Of a DNA stretch of 32,599 nucleotides, positions 8,436 to 17,013 are shown in pieces. Made by a program: the position numbers and the translations under genes. Location of the stretch: positions 1 through 32,599 of the forward strand of contig NZ_QULW01000010.1 of NCBI RefSeq assembly GCF_003481825.1. The letters are read 5' to 3'. Each line of letters starts with the position of its first letter. The first letter of the stretch is position 1. The notes under the pieces are model-generated. The model had not been told where the DNA came from and did no database searches. It saw only the letters and a list, made by a program, of their open reading frames with translations. This DNA is from Clostridium sp. OM02-18AC. Lineage in GTDB: Bacteria > Bacillota > Clostridia > Lachnospirales > Lachnospiraceae.

Positions 8436-9854
8436 TTAATTCTGGCGCATGGCATCTTCAATGGCAGCCGCAATGCCCTCACTGTAGGTCGGATGCGCAC
8501 GCATTGCCAGAGAAAGCTGTTCGGCTGTGAGTCCATTGGCAATGGCAGTTGCCATCTCTCCGATCATGTCTGTAGCGCGCGGACACATCATCTGTGCACC
8601 TACGATCGTATTCGAATACGCCTCAAAGATCAGGCGGATAAAACCGTGTTCTTCCCGCGCAATGATGGATTTTCCATTTTCTCCCATGTCATAAACACCG
8701 CAGCGCACTTTCATGCCAAGTTCTCCGGCCTTCGCTTCCGTGATTCCCACGGTTGCAATTTCCGGCTCCGTGTAAATACAGCTTGGCACAATCGGAAGCG
8801 AAACAAACATACCGTTCGGCACGGCCTCCAGGCGTATGGTATGCGGTTTTCCGGCCAGATTTTCAATTACATACGTTGCCTGCGCCATGGCGACATGCGC
8901 CAGCTGGGTTTTCGCGGAGACATCGCCAATGGCATAAATGCTAGCTTCACTTGTCTGGAAATCTGCGTCTACGACAGGTCGTCCTTTCTCCATCTGCAGA
9001 GTCATATCCTCACCGAGAAGTCCTTCCGTATACGGGGTTCTTCCTACAGCCACCACGACCTGATTGGTCTTGATCTGAATGGTCTCGTTGGTCTCAAGAT
9101 CACGCACCATACATACCAGACTGTCTTCCTTTCGGATTTCCTCCACCATGGCATTGCAATATACCGTAATGCCCTTATCGGTCAGCTGTTCTTTTAATGC
9201 CTCAGAAACCTCCTCGTCCATCGGTCCTAACAGGTGCGGTCCTTTCTCTACGATGGTTACTTTGGAGCAGAGTGCCTGGAATATCGTAGCAAACTCTACG
9301 CCAATGACACCGCCTCCCATGATCACAATCCGGTCGTAATTCCAGGTCGGCACAGCCAGCAGACGGTCGCTGTTGATGACGCCGGGAAGGTCGATTCCCG
9401 GAATTTTCGGCATCACCGGCTTTGCACCGGTGGCAATGATGATGTTTTTCGCCCGAAGATATTCTTTTCCGTTTTCTCCCACCACTTCAATTGTCTTTTC
9501 GCGGCGGATGGTCGCCTTCCCTTTGATAAAGGTAATATCATTTTTATCAAATAATTTCTGGATCTCGTCCCGGTAACGACGCACGGAACGCTTTTTGTAA
9601 TCCTGCATTTTTGCAAAATCAAAGGAGATAAAATCTGTTGATACTCCAAACTCATCTCCATGCTGCATCATGGAAAAAATATTGGATGCATGTAAAAGTG
9701 CCTTCGTCGGAATACAGCCGCGGTTGATGCAGACACCGCCCAACTTGTCCTCATCGACTACCGCTACTTTCATACCAAAGGAAGCTCCTTTGATCGCTGC
9801 GGTATAGCCGCCCGGACCTGCCCCGATAATCACCAGATCGTAATAAGATGCCAT
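8436..9854 (-). CDS. lpdA: Dihydrolipoyl dehydrogenase
   Basis: FAD-containing E3 enzyme that reoxidises dihydrolipoamide with NAD+. The 472-aa protein shows the N-terminal FAD site GAGPGG (11-16), the redox disulphide in GGVCINRGC (Cys42/Cys47), a central NAD site GGGVIGVEFA (about 175-185), the second FAD motif YAIGDV, and the C-terminal dimer-interface HPTYSE with His454/Glu459. RBS AGGAAT precedes the ATG at 9854. No E1, E2, lipoate ligase or glycine-cleavage gene lies next to it, so its partner complex (2-oxoacid dehydrogenase, acetoin or glycine cleavage) cannot be read from context. Confidence 0.93.
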   Translation of the reverse strand: MASYYDLVIIGAGPGGYTAAIKGASFGMKVAVVDEDKLGGVCINRGCIPTKALLHASNIFSMMQHGDEFGVSTDFISFDFAKMQDYKKRSVRRYRDEIQKLFDKNDITFIKGKATIRREKTIEVVGENGKEYLRAKNIIIATGAKPVMPKIPGIDLPGVINSDRLLAVPTWNYDRIVIMGGGVIGVEFATIFQALCSKVTIVEKGPHLLGPMDEEVSEALKEQLTDKGITVYCNAMVEEIRKEDSLVCMVRDLETNETIQIKTNQVVVAVGRTPYTEGLLGEDMTLQMEKGRPVVDADFQTSEASIYAIGDVSAKTQLAHVAMAQATYVIENLAGKPHTIRLEAVPNGMFVSLPIVPSCIYTEPEIATVGITEAKAGELGMKVRCGVYDMGENGKSIIAREEHGFIRLIFEAYSNTIVGAQMMCPRATDMIGEMATAIANGLTAEQLSLAMRAHPTYSEGIAAAIEDAMRQN

Positions 9855-9945
9855 AATTTAAAATTCCTTTCACCTGTATCGTTAGATTGTATATCATGGA
9901 ATATTTGTTTTTTAAGCCGCAAAAAGTGAATAACTCACCACGGTC

Positions 9946-10731
9946 TCATTCTCCAAAAAGATGCAGTGCCTCACATGCTTTATAGACTCCGTCTTCTGCA
10001 ATATCATCTGTGACGTAATCAGCTGCCGCTTTCAACTGCGGATGGGCATTGCCCATGGCTACACCGGTTCCGGCAGTCGTCACAATTTCATAATCATTCA
10101 TACTATCGCCAAATGCGATAGTATGTTCAAGCGGTATATCCCACACTTTACACAGACGCTTCAGTCCTTCTGCCTTGGACGCGTCCTTCTCGATGATATC
10201 TGCTCCCTCACGGCTCGAAAACATAGGCAGCTTAAGCATTGGAAATGCCTCCTCCACCTCTTTTGCGCCTGGTTCACGCCCAATATAGGCAAGCGTCCGC
10301 ACCGGCATATCCAGAAGCTTCCACGGGTCGCGGAACTTCCGGTCTGACATCTGCCACCGCACCATATCGTGACGTGTCACACACCATGGATTGATAAAAT
10401 AATCGGTATCTCCCACCGTCATACCGATGGCATAATCTTTATTCTCTGCAAAATGCAGCAATTCTTCCACCAGTTCCCGTTTCATACAGTGCTCGTAGAT
10501 CAGTTTGCTGCCAACGGTAATCTTGTTGCCATTTAAATGAATAATGGCATCTGGCTTCACCTGATCGGCAAGTCCTTCGCTGAACTTGGCATCCATGTCG
10601 CGGCCGGTGGCAATGACAATATAGTAGTGTTCATGCAGCCGGTCCAGCGCCTTAATGGCACTGTCCGGAATTTTATAATCTGCATGGTTCAAAAGCGTCA
10701 TGTCCATGTCAAAGCTGACAATTCCCTTCAT
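9946..10731 (-). CDS. HAD-superfamily (Cof-type) phosphatase
   Basis: A 261-aa cytosolic phosphatase-like protein. HAD motif I FDMDMT is at residues 6-11, motif II is IATGRD, and motif IV is GDSMNDYEI; the layout is the Cof/C2-cap subclass that acts on sugar phosphates, FMN or PLP-like substrates. I chose the ATG at 10731 because CGGAG precedes it by 8 bases and the protein then opens with MKGIVSFDMD, as in relatives. The longer frame to 10803 lacks an RBS. It is the first gene of a minus-strand run that continues to lpdA 91 bp downstream. Substrate unknown. Confidence 0.88.
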   Translation of the reverse strand: MKGIVSFDMDMTLLNHADYKIPDSAIKALDRLHEHYYIVIATGRDMDAKFSEGLADQVKPDAIIHLNGNKITVGSKLIYEHCMKRELVEELLHFAENKDYAIGMTVGDTDYFINPWCVTRHDMVRWQMSDRKFRDPWKLLDMPVRTLAYIGREPGAKEVEEAFPMLKLPMFSSREGADIIEKDASKAEGLKRLCKVWDIPLEHTIAFGDSMNDYEIVTTAGTGVAMGNAHPQLKAAADYVTDDIAEDGVYKACEALHLFGE

Positions 10732-10892
10732 AGCAATTCTCCGTTTTCTTTCTATGATCGCAGCTCCTTTATTTGAGAAGCCACCCGTAATCCTAGTATC
10801 CATGATAGCAAAGTACGGGGGGACTGTAAAGTCCAGAGGAAAGAATTTCCTATAAACGAATCTGAAAATTTATAAAATTTCATACAAATCTC

Positions 10893-10921
10893 TTTTCAAA
10901 CTTCCGATTTTCTGATATACT
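10893..10921 (+). promoter_or_regulatory. Promoter of tRNA-Pro
   Basis: TTTTCA (10893-10898), a 17-base spacer, then TATACT (10916-10921) with an extended -10 TG. The tRNA begins 13 bases downstream. Confidence 0.6.
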
Positions 10922-10934
10922 ATTAAGGTTCAAT

Positions 10935-11008
10935 CGGGGTATGGCGTAGCTTGGTAGCGCGCTCGGCTGGGGGCCGAGAGGTCGCAGGTTCAAATCCTGT
11001 TGCCCCGA
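10935..11008 (+). tRNA. tRNA-Pro (anticodon GGG)
   Basis: A 74-base cloverleaf can be folded by hand. The acceptor is CGGGGTA / TGCCCCG with a T-G wobble and discriminator A. The anticodon stem CTCGG/CCGAG has loop CTGGGGG, giving anticodon GGG. The T arm is GCAGG-TTCAAAT-CCTGT. No CCA is encoded. A T-run follows (11009-11014). It reads CCC and CCU proline codons. Confidence 0.95.
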
Positions 11009-11071
11009 TTTTTTATACCCTAAGATGAAGTATAATTACTTAATTTATGCAAAATAATTTCATACTTTACA

Positions 11072-11108
11072 AAAAGATGATTGCTGCGCAGAGTGGCAAT
11101 CATCTTTT
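11072..11108. terminator. Bidirectional terminator downstream of the antiterminator gene
   Basis: A perfect 13-bp stem AAAAGATGATTGC (11072-11084) / GCAATCATCTTTT (11096-11108) with an 11-base loop. The T-ending arm works on either strand. It lies 17 bp past the stop of the minus-strand BglG-type gene. Confidence 0.8.
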
Positions 11109-11125
11109 CATTTCTTATCGAAATA

Positions 11126-11953
11126 TTATACCGTCTCCCCTCCTGTCACTCTACGGATATGAATAGCCAGAAATCCCGTCTCTTCCCGCGCAAACTCCAG
11201 CTTTAATTCCTGTTCCAACTTTCGCAGGATCTGCTCTGCCAGTTCGTATTCTTTCGGGAAATTTTCCCTGGCATAGGATTCCAGATCTAAGTCGGTGCGT
11301 TCGCCTTTGCGGGCACGGGCCAGCATATAACGAACATGACTCATCAGCCGGTTGTAACCGAGCGAGCTGTAAGGCAGTTTCTTTCCGGTGCTTTCCTCAA
11401 TCATGGACATACAGGCATTGACAAGACGCGCTGTTTCCAGCGAATCCGCTACATTTTCCTGTGCCAGCCCGGCATGGATATGCAAAGCGATGTAACCGGC
11501 CTCATCTTCTCCGAGTTGGATTCCTGTCATCTTTTTTAAGATTACGCATCCTTTTTTCGCAGCCTCATACTCTTCCTCAAATAATGCTGCGATATCCGCT
11601 TTAAATGGATTTGGAATTTCCTTTTGTTCCTTCGCCCGCGCTGCTGCCATGGCGATATGATCCGCCATGGGGATCAGAATATCATGCTGCAAAACTCCCA
11701 TGTTCTCTTCTGCCTGTTCTATGATTTTTCCTGCTACTTCAATGTAAACCGGATCAATGCCATTTACCCGTGTCAGTGCGGACGTCTTTTCATTTACCAT
11801 TTCATAACGCTTTGCCTGTGGAAGCGTCTGCATCCGCTCCCCCATCCGGTGTCCAAATCCGACTCCGTTCCCAAGAAGAATCTGTTCCTGCCCGGTGGCA
11901 TCATCCAGAACCAGGATTCCGTTGTTGTTTAACACCTTGATTATCCGATACAT
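11126..11953 (-). CDS. BglG/LicT/GlcT-family transcription antiterminator
   Basis: RNA-binding regulator that stabilises a RAT stem-loop and prevents termination, with activity set by PTS phosphorylation. The 275-aa protein has an N-terminal co-antiterminator domain (residues 1-55, MYRIIKVLNNNGILVLDD), then two PRD domains. The regulatory histidines can be read at H99 and H158 (PRD1) and H206 and H265 (PRD2), matching the four LicT positions. It stands alone, with its own terminator. A TATAAT (minus strand, 11985-11990) lies about 30 bp upstream of the start, with only a weak -35. No beta-glucoside operon is adjacent; the only RAT I find in the window is in the ptsG leader 7.5 kb away, so a GlcT-like role is a reasonable guess. 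The symbol (licT or glcT) cannot be settled from sequence. Confidence 0.92.
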   Translation of the reverse strand: MYRIIKVLNNNGILVLDDATGQEQILLGNGVGFGHRMGERMQTLPQAKRYEMVNEKTSALTRVNGIDPVYIEVAGKIIEQAEENMGVLQHDILIPMADHIAMAAARAKEQKEIPNPFKADIAALFEEEYEAAKKGCVILKKMTGIQLGEDEAGYIALHIHAGLAQENVADSLETARLVNACMSMIEESTGKKLPYSSLGYNRLMSHVRYMLARARKGERTDLDLESYARENFPKEYELAEQILRKLEQELKLEFAREETGFLAIHIRRVTGGETV

Positions 11954-12072
11954 CCCCTAACCTCCACATTGCATTTCTTCCTTCATTATACACGACAATG
12001 TCCATTTACAAAAAGCTTTTTTATTCCAAACTGACACCGATCAGAAGCATACATCGTCTGAAACACCTCAAA

Positions 12073-12110
12073 AAACAGCATCAACAAGCGCTAACCTGTT
12101 GATGCTGTTT
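12073..12110. terminator. Strong terminator after the cupin gene
   Basis: A 14-bp perfect stem AAACAGCATCAACA (12073-12086) / 12097-12110, a 10-base loop, and T-runs on both strands. It ends the minus-strand oxidoreductase-permease-cupin operon. Confidence 0.88.
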
Positions 12111-12132
12111 TTTTGTTAATATATGCTTTTAT

Positions 12133-12651
12133 TTAATTTTCAGTTTCTTCAAACCCACGGTCAATCCATTTTTCCGGATGTTCTATGGATTCCATCTCCT
12201 CCTTGCTCAGATATTCCCATAGAAATTTTTCCGTACGCGGACTTCCTTCCTGTACAGACACAAACAGAAACGGTCGGTGCACTTCTTTCATATGGAAAAA
12301 ACCATGTGGAGTTTCTGCCGGAATCATAATGGTGCAGCTGCAGTCAAATACATATTTCTCCATATTTTCTCCGAAACAGAATTCCACGGTTCCTCCCAGA
12401 TCATACGGATTTTCATAATCCGCACCAATCAGCATGATAATTTCATTTTCCTTATGCATATGCGGTGGATGACCTACTTTGCGTTTTCCGGGTTCTTCCG
12501 TTTCCGGCTCTTTTGGTGCAACCCAGTGTGCACTGTAAAAGCTGTTCATTCCGGACGCGGTGCCATCCATATTGATTTGCCAGGGTATATCGCGAAAATC
12601 CTGTTTTCTAACCTGTTCCGCATATAAAATGAATGGTTTTTTATGTTCCAT
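12133..12651 (-). CDS. Cupin-domain protein
   Basis: A 172-aa soluble protein with a single cupin barrel in its middle. The metal-binding pattern is visible as H64-x-H66-xxx-E70 (PHMHKENE) followed by H116 in IPAETPHGF, so a bound divalent metal is likely. The C-terminal ~45 residues are acidic and helical. It is the last gene of the operon: the permease stops 13 bp upstream, and a strong terminator follows. Cupins of this kind can be isomerases, dioxygenases or ligand sensors; under anaerobic conditions an isomerase or binding role is more plausible, but the sequence does not decide. Its co-occurrence with the oxidoreductase and permease suggests action on the same imported acid or a related sugar-acid. 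Confidence 0.75.
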   Translation of the reverse strand: MEHKKPFILYAEQVRKQDFRDIPWQINMDGTASGMNSFYSAHWVAPKEPETEEPGKRKVGHPPHMHKENEIIMLIGADYENPYDLGGTVEFCFGENMEKYVFDCSCTIMIPAETPHGFFHMKEVHRPFLFVSVQEGSPRTEKFLWEYLSKEEMESIEHPEKWIDRGFEETEN

Positions 12652-12664
12652 TTACGACCACCTT

Positions 12665-14143
12665 TTAAAAAATAAATGCTCCTGCTGTAGAAACAAGCCA
12701 GATAATGATCATTCCCATGATCAGGGCTGGACCTCCGTGCGTCCAAATGTAACCCGGTTTCTTCACAAAAGGCTCCTGGCTAAGCAACAGCGGTGCCGGA
12801 CCTGCTGCAGCCATCGTGAGGAACGCAAACATCGATGCAGATACCAGTCCAAGGCAAATAAAGGTTCCATTGATTCCAAGACTGCTGCAATATTCTACGC
12901 AGAACGGTGCTACTGCAGAACCAATGATCAGACCGGTTGCCATGTTTGAGAAGAAGTTCGTAACAATGGTTGCAATTGCAACAACGACCAGAATAAATAC
13001 CGGGAAAGACATTCCGCCAAAAATCGGGCTGAGTGTCTGTGCAATCCAGGCTTTTACACCAAGATCATTGTTGCTGAGCATTCCGCCGACTGCAGTAAAT
13101 GCTGCAGTTGCAAGTGCTACGCCCCACATAATTCTTGCCATCAGTTTATCCGGATTAATCACCGGCTGACCCTGATAACGGATCAGGGACATAAGACCAA
13201 GCATCAGAGCTGCCCACAGCCAGAGACCAATGGAACTAAAGTAATCCTTGAATGCTCCTGCCGGAAGGATCAGGCCAATAATAGTATATAAAATAGCTGC
13301 GATTGTGAACAAAATGGAATAAATCTGCGGACGTGTGATTTTGAGGTTTTCCATTCCTTCCATCCTGGTAATATCAAGATTCTGCAAACGGCTTACGTCC
13401 ACACGGAAGATCAGTCTCATGCAAAGAAGAAATCCAATGCAGTACAGCAGACCAATGATGCCGGAACCAAGCATATAATATGCGTAGTTTGTCTGGATCC
13501 CCGCTGCTTCCAGCGCACCTGCAATGGAGGTAAAAATTGCAAGGGTAATGCCCTTAAACGGCAGGAATGCCATACCAATCATACAGGCTGACTGAAGACC
13601 GATCCGGGTCATCATATTAAAGTCACTTTCTTCCTCGTAGCCCAGGGTCTTATTGACATAATCCATAATGGTATATAAGAGGATCAGTCCGGATGTTCCC
13701 ATAAATGGTCCGCACATCCATCCAACAACCATGAGTACAAACAAGAACAGCATCGGACGTCCCTGGATTGCTTTCCGACTCAGCATCCACTTTGCCAGAA
13801 ATTCACCCGCGCCTGTCTGAATCAGGGAATTGCAGACAGAAAACATGAAGAAAAGCTGTACGACGGTACTGTTTCCAATCGTAGAACCAATCAATTCAGA
13901 ACCTGTCATAAAACCACTGTGGACAATTGCAAACATAGCCAGGCAGGTAGATGGAATCAGGCCGAAATCAAATACGATCATCAGGATCAGACCAATAAAA
14001 ATTCCGATTGCCGAAAGACCGATTGGTGTGATTCCACCCCAGGATGGAACAATACGATTGAACAGGAACATAAATATCAGGCATACCAAAAGCTTAATAT
14101 AGTATGAAACAGGTGTTGAATTCACTTTTGCTGATTCAGCCAT
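12665..14143 (-). CDS. SLC13/DASS-type anion permease
   Basis: A 492-aa integral membrane protein with about 12 hydrophobic segments and two inverted-repeat halves. Residues around FSNMATGLIIG in the second half resemble the SNT motif of sodium-coupled dicarboxylate/sulfate transporters, with the matching first-half signature near STIGNSTVVQLFF. Expected role: uptake or exchange of a carboxylate or other anion. It starts 27 bp after the FAD oxidoreductase stop and ends 13 bp before the cupin gene, so the three are one transcription unit. An RBS GGGGGG-type stretch (cccccct on the plus strand near 14150-14155) precedes the ATG. Substrate and counter-ion are not readable. Confidence 0.82.
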   Translation of the reverse strand: MAESAKVNSTPVSYYIKLLVCLIFMFLFNRIVPSWGGITPIGLSAIGIFIGLILMIVFDFGLIPSTCLAMFAIVHSGFMTGSELIGSTIGNSTVVQLFFMFSVCNSLIQTGAGEFLAKWMLSRKAIQGRPMLFLFVLMVVGWMCGPFMGTSGLILLYTIMDYVNKTLGYEEESDFNMMTRIGLQSACMIGMAFLPFKGITLAIFTSIAGALEAAGIQTNYAYYMLGSGIIGLLYCIGFLLCMRLIFRVDVSRLQNLDITRMEGMENLKITRPQIYSILFTIAAILYTIIGLILPAGAFKDYFSSIGLWLWAALMLGLMSLIRYQGQPVINPDKLMARIMWGVALATAAFTAVGGMLSNNDLGVKAWIAQTLSPIFGGMSFPVFILVVVAIATIVTNFFSNMATGLIIGSAVAPFCVEYCSSLGINGTFICLGLVSASMFAFLTMAAAGPAPLLLSQEPFVKKPGYIWTHGGPALIMGMIIIWLVSTAGAFIF

Positions 14144-14170
14144 GTAAAACCCCCCTTTTCCCCCTATGGT

Positions 14171-15715
14171 TTACTTTTTCGGGACACAGGTAATCGCGTC
14201 CCCACCATTGATTACCAGGTCGCAGTCCATTTCTCTTAATTCCTGCCAGTATCCGTCACATGGCTTGTCAAGGTCAACTCCTTCGTCGATCAGACGTTTC
14301 CGGATCTCACAGCCATCAATATCTCTTGGGCGGATCTTTTCGCGGATTGCCATTTCTGCTGCCAGTCCTGCTGCATGACCAGTTCCCATTGCCGGTCCAA
14401 TAATACGCATTGCACCGTTTGCATGGAACTCAGCGGAGCAGCAGCGTCCTACACACAACAGATTATCGATGTTTTCCGGAAGCAGGCAGCGGTAAGGAAT
14501 CTCGCACCAGTCCTGAGGATTTGAACGTGCCGGAATGCCAGAAGGTACGCCAAACGGATGCATGTTTGCATCACAGTCAATTCCTTCGTGCTTGTCTTCA
14601 CATACAGCACTTCCTGCCGGAGTCGGAATATGGATATGACGCATAAATACCCAGTCTCCACTGGTAGGATGATGTGTATCAAACATTTCCGGGAATCTTG
14701 CAATACCGTCTGCAAACTTTACTCCGCAGGCTACATCGGATGCTTTCAGCATGTACTCACCAAAGATACGGCGGCTGTCACGCACACCCGGAAGGGATCC
14801 GGTACCGATCAGGCGCAGATTTTCAAAACCAGGTACATGGTTCTTTAAGAACTTATGGAACTGTTTCATCAACTGATGCTGCTCCAGAATCTGACGGCTT
14901 AAATCTTCTGCATCTGTGTTGTGACAGTAATAGCTGTGGAATGAGAAGGTAACAAACTCTGCATTATCGTCCGGGGTATTCGGTAAAAGAACACGGAAAA
15001 ATCCGGATACGCGGTTGCAGACGTGACGAGCCATTTCTCCACGTTTGATTGCTTCTTCTTCAAGAACATAAACCAGCGGAAGTGGTTTTTCTACGCCTTT
15101 TTCTTTCTGCTCTTTCTTCCATGCATCCTCTGCCTGCTGATACTTGATCAGATTCGCACCTGCCCAACGGGAACCCTGCGTTGTTGACATATTCAAGCCT
15201 GCGAAATCCTGTCCGCCCACTTCATACGGAGTTCCTGCCAGCGCCGCCACATCACCGTCGCCCGTACCATCGATATAAAGTTTTGCCTTTACCTGCATCA
15301 GTCCGCCTTTGGTAAAGAAATTCAGGGCCTTGATGATGCCATCTTCTACTTCTGCGCCAATACAGGTCGAATCATAAATAATACGGCTTCCTGCTTCAAA
15401 CAGCATATCTTCCAGAACAATTTTCCCGTATTCCGGTTCAAAAGAAGGATTCCGGTAATAATCTTTCGATGGATCCCGCTTTCTCAACTGACCAATCTGA
15501 TCAAGACGCTCTGTAAACTCCAGACAGATTCCTTCAATTCCTCCTGCAATCTGCGGAACGTAGCCATTGGTTGCCAGACCGCCAAGGGTAACACCTTTTT
15601 CAAACAAAATCGTATGCAGCCCTTTTCTTGCGCATTCAATTGCCGCTGCGCATCCACCTACGCCGCCTCCAACAACAGCAACATCACAGAATAATGTTTT
15701 TGTAACATTTTGCAT
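14171..15715 (-). CDS. FAD-dependent oxidoreductase (FAD_oxidored, PF12831 type)
   Basis: A 514-aa flavoprotein. The N-terminus carries a Rossmann site VVGGGVGGCAAAIECARKG (residues 14-32), an acidic residue in LFEKG at the end of strand 2, and GGLATNGYVPQIAGG, which is typical of this family. The C-terminus has the second FAD-binding stretch LLCVGRCCSAEF....MRIIGPAMGTGHAAG. The start at 15715 has AAGGAGGA directly upstream (15720-15728); the in-frame extension to 15811 has no RBS and runs through the preceding hairpin. It is the first gene of a three-gene operon, with a LysR regulator immediately upstream on the same strand. Likely it oxidises or reduces the compound brought in by the permease. 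Exact substrate unknown. Confidence 0.85.
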   Translation of the reverse strand: MQNVTKTLFCDVAVVGGGVGGCAAAIECARKGLHTILFEKGVTLGGLATNGYVPQIAGGIEGICLEFTERLDQIGQLRKRDPSKDYYRNPSFEPEYGKIVLEDMLFEAGSRIIYDSTCIGAEVEDGIIKALNFFTKGGLMQVKAKLYIDGTGDGDVAALAGTPYEVGGQDFAGLNMSTTQGSRWAGANLIKYQQAEDAWKKEQKEKGVEKPLPLVYVLEEEAIKRGEMARHVCNRVSGFFRVLLPNTPDDNAEFVTFSFHSYYCHNTDAEDLSRQILEQHQLMKQFHKFLKNHVPGFENLRLIGTGSLPGVRDSRRIFGEYMLKASDVACGVKFADGIARFPEMFDTHHPTSGDWVFMRHIHIPTPAGSAVCEDKHEGIDCDANMHPFGVPSGIPARSNPQDWCEIPYRCLLPENIDNLLCVGRCCSAEFHANGAMRIIGPAMGTGHAAGLAAEMAIREKIRPRDIDGCEIRKRLIDEGVDLDKPCDGYWQELREMDCDLVINGGDAITCVPKK

Positions 15716-15795
15716 ATCGAGTCCTCCTTGTTTAAAAATTGTCACGTTATTCTTACTTTCTAACTTTATCTTAAGGTGAATTCTCGATAAATGCA

Positions 15796-15831
15796 AATCC
15801 GATTCCGACATATTCCTGTCAGAATCGGATT
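15796..15831 (-). terminator. Hairpin between the LysR gene and its operon
   Basis: AATCCGATTCCGACA (15796-15810) pairs with TGTCAGAATCGGATT (15817-15831) with one mismatch and a 6-base loop. On the minus strand TTTGCATTT follows, so it may terminate the LysR transcript. Its dyad position, about 80 bp before the oxidoreductase start, also fits an operator. Confidence 0.55.
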
Positions 15832-15874
15832 GTTATGTTAAATATGTATCAATATTCATGTCTATTATGACATG

Positions 15875-16813
15875 TTAATCCTTGTATGACATTACCATTT
15901 TACGAAATTTCTGAAGCGGCACATGTTCATCTCCCTTTCTGGATATAAAGAAAAGATGTACCTGTGTGCACCAGTCAACCAAAGCAGCCGCTTTGATTCC
16001 GGCAATTGGTTTGGTATATCTTCTTGCCATTGGAAAAACATAATTTCCCTTTGTAAGCAAATCGGACACCAATGGCAGATTCGAGCTGTCCATATAACGT
16101 ATTTTCATGCGCAACGCATCTTTTCCAAAATACTGCGCCAGATACGGCGGTATCTTCCGGACACCACCTTCCGATGTGTCCATCAATAAAAAAGTCTGTT
16201 CCAGGATTTCCTCTTTATCTTCTATGGTCAGCGTTGTCTTTCTGGCAAGCGGATTCATTTCAGACATAAAGAAATGCATGTGACTGCCACTGCTCACCGG
16301 TTGGATTTCATAATCACTGTCGGGAAATTCATATTCCAGCTGTGTTTCATAATCCTCACCGATATAGGCCTGAAAAATTCCATCTGCAGTCCCAAGTTCC
16401 AGCTTTTTCTTATTTTCTTCTCTTCTTCCCCGCTTCTGTGTCATGATAATATCGGGATAACTGCTAATAAAATGCTGCATGATTTCCAATTCTTCTTCAC
16501 AGACCAGATAATATCCATAACAAATGGTCAGTTTTTTTCTGGCTGTGCGATCAAGTTCACTGATGCTTCCCTGAATATGCCGGTACGAATCTAAAATCGT
16601 TTCTATATCCTTTATGATGATTTGTCCCGCTTTTGTCAGTTTCATTTCTTTTGATTTACTTGCACGTTCAAAAATACGGGTTCCAAGTTCTTCTTCCGCT
16701 CTTGCTACCTGTTTGGCTACAACGGAATAGGTTACTGACATCTCATAACTTGCCTCTTTATAAGAGCCGCACCGGTAAGCCGCATAAACATATTGCAAGG
16801 TTTCAATCGTCAT
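15875..16813 (-). CDS. LysR-family transcriptional regulator
   Basis: A 312-aa DNA-binding regulator. Residues 1-60 form the winged HTH (YKEASYEMSVTYSVVAKQVARAEEELGTRIFERAS). A linker and then a two-lobe effector-binding domain fill residues 90-300 (KKLTICYGYYLVCEEELEIMQHF onward). It is encoded directly upstream of, and in the same direction as, the oxidoreductase-permease-cupin operon, which is its most likely target; the inducer would be the transported acid or a metabolite. The ORF uses the ATG at 16813. Confidence 0.88.
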   Translation of the reverse strand: MTIETLQYVYAAYRCGSYKEASYEMSVTYSVVAKQVARAEEELGTRIFERASKSKEMKLTKAGQIIIKDIETILDSYRHIQGSISELDRTARKKLTICYGYYLVCEEELEIMQHFISSYPDIIMTQKRGRREENKKKLELGTADGIFQAYIGEDYETQLEYEFPDSDYEIQPVSSGSHMHFFMSEMNPLARKTTLTIEDKEEILEQTFLLMDTSEGGVRKIPPYLAQYFGKDALRMKIRYMDSSNLPLVSDLLTKGNYVFPMARRYTKPIAGIKAAALVDWCTQVHLFFISRKGDEHVPLQKFRKMVMSYKD

Positions 16814-16884
16814 TGCTTCTTCCTCGCTTTCCCACCATTTCCTCGTACATAGAAATACCTTCTGCCTATGATGCCTATCCTGTT

Positions 16885-16912
16885 ATTATACACGATAAGT
16901 TCAGATTGCCAA
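16885..16912 (-). promoter_or_regulatory. Promoter of the LysR gene
   Basis: Minus strand TTGGCA (16907-16912), 16-base spacer, TATAAT (16885-16890). It lies about 72 bp before the start. Confidence 0.6.
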
Positions 16913-16954
16913 AAGCTTTTTCATCAATTTGTTTGATATATTCAGGCAGCACAA

Positions 16955-16977
16955 AGGACGCGCCCTTAACGCGTCCT
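16955..16977 (-). terminator. Hairpin downstream of ptsG
   Basis: AGGACGCG (16955-16962) / CGCGTCCT (16970-16977) with a 7-base loop, 37 bp past the ptsG stop. The tail TTTGTG on the minus strand is only moderately T-rich. Confidence 0.6.
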
Positions 16978-17013
16978 CTGTCTTTTCTATCAAAAAATAC
17001 TCCCTAGATTTTA

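Noticed and set aside
10732..10803. Longer start for the HAD phosphatase
   Set aside because: The extension lacks an RBS, and relatives begin just before the FDMD motif.
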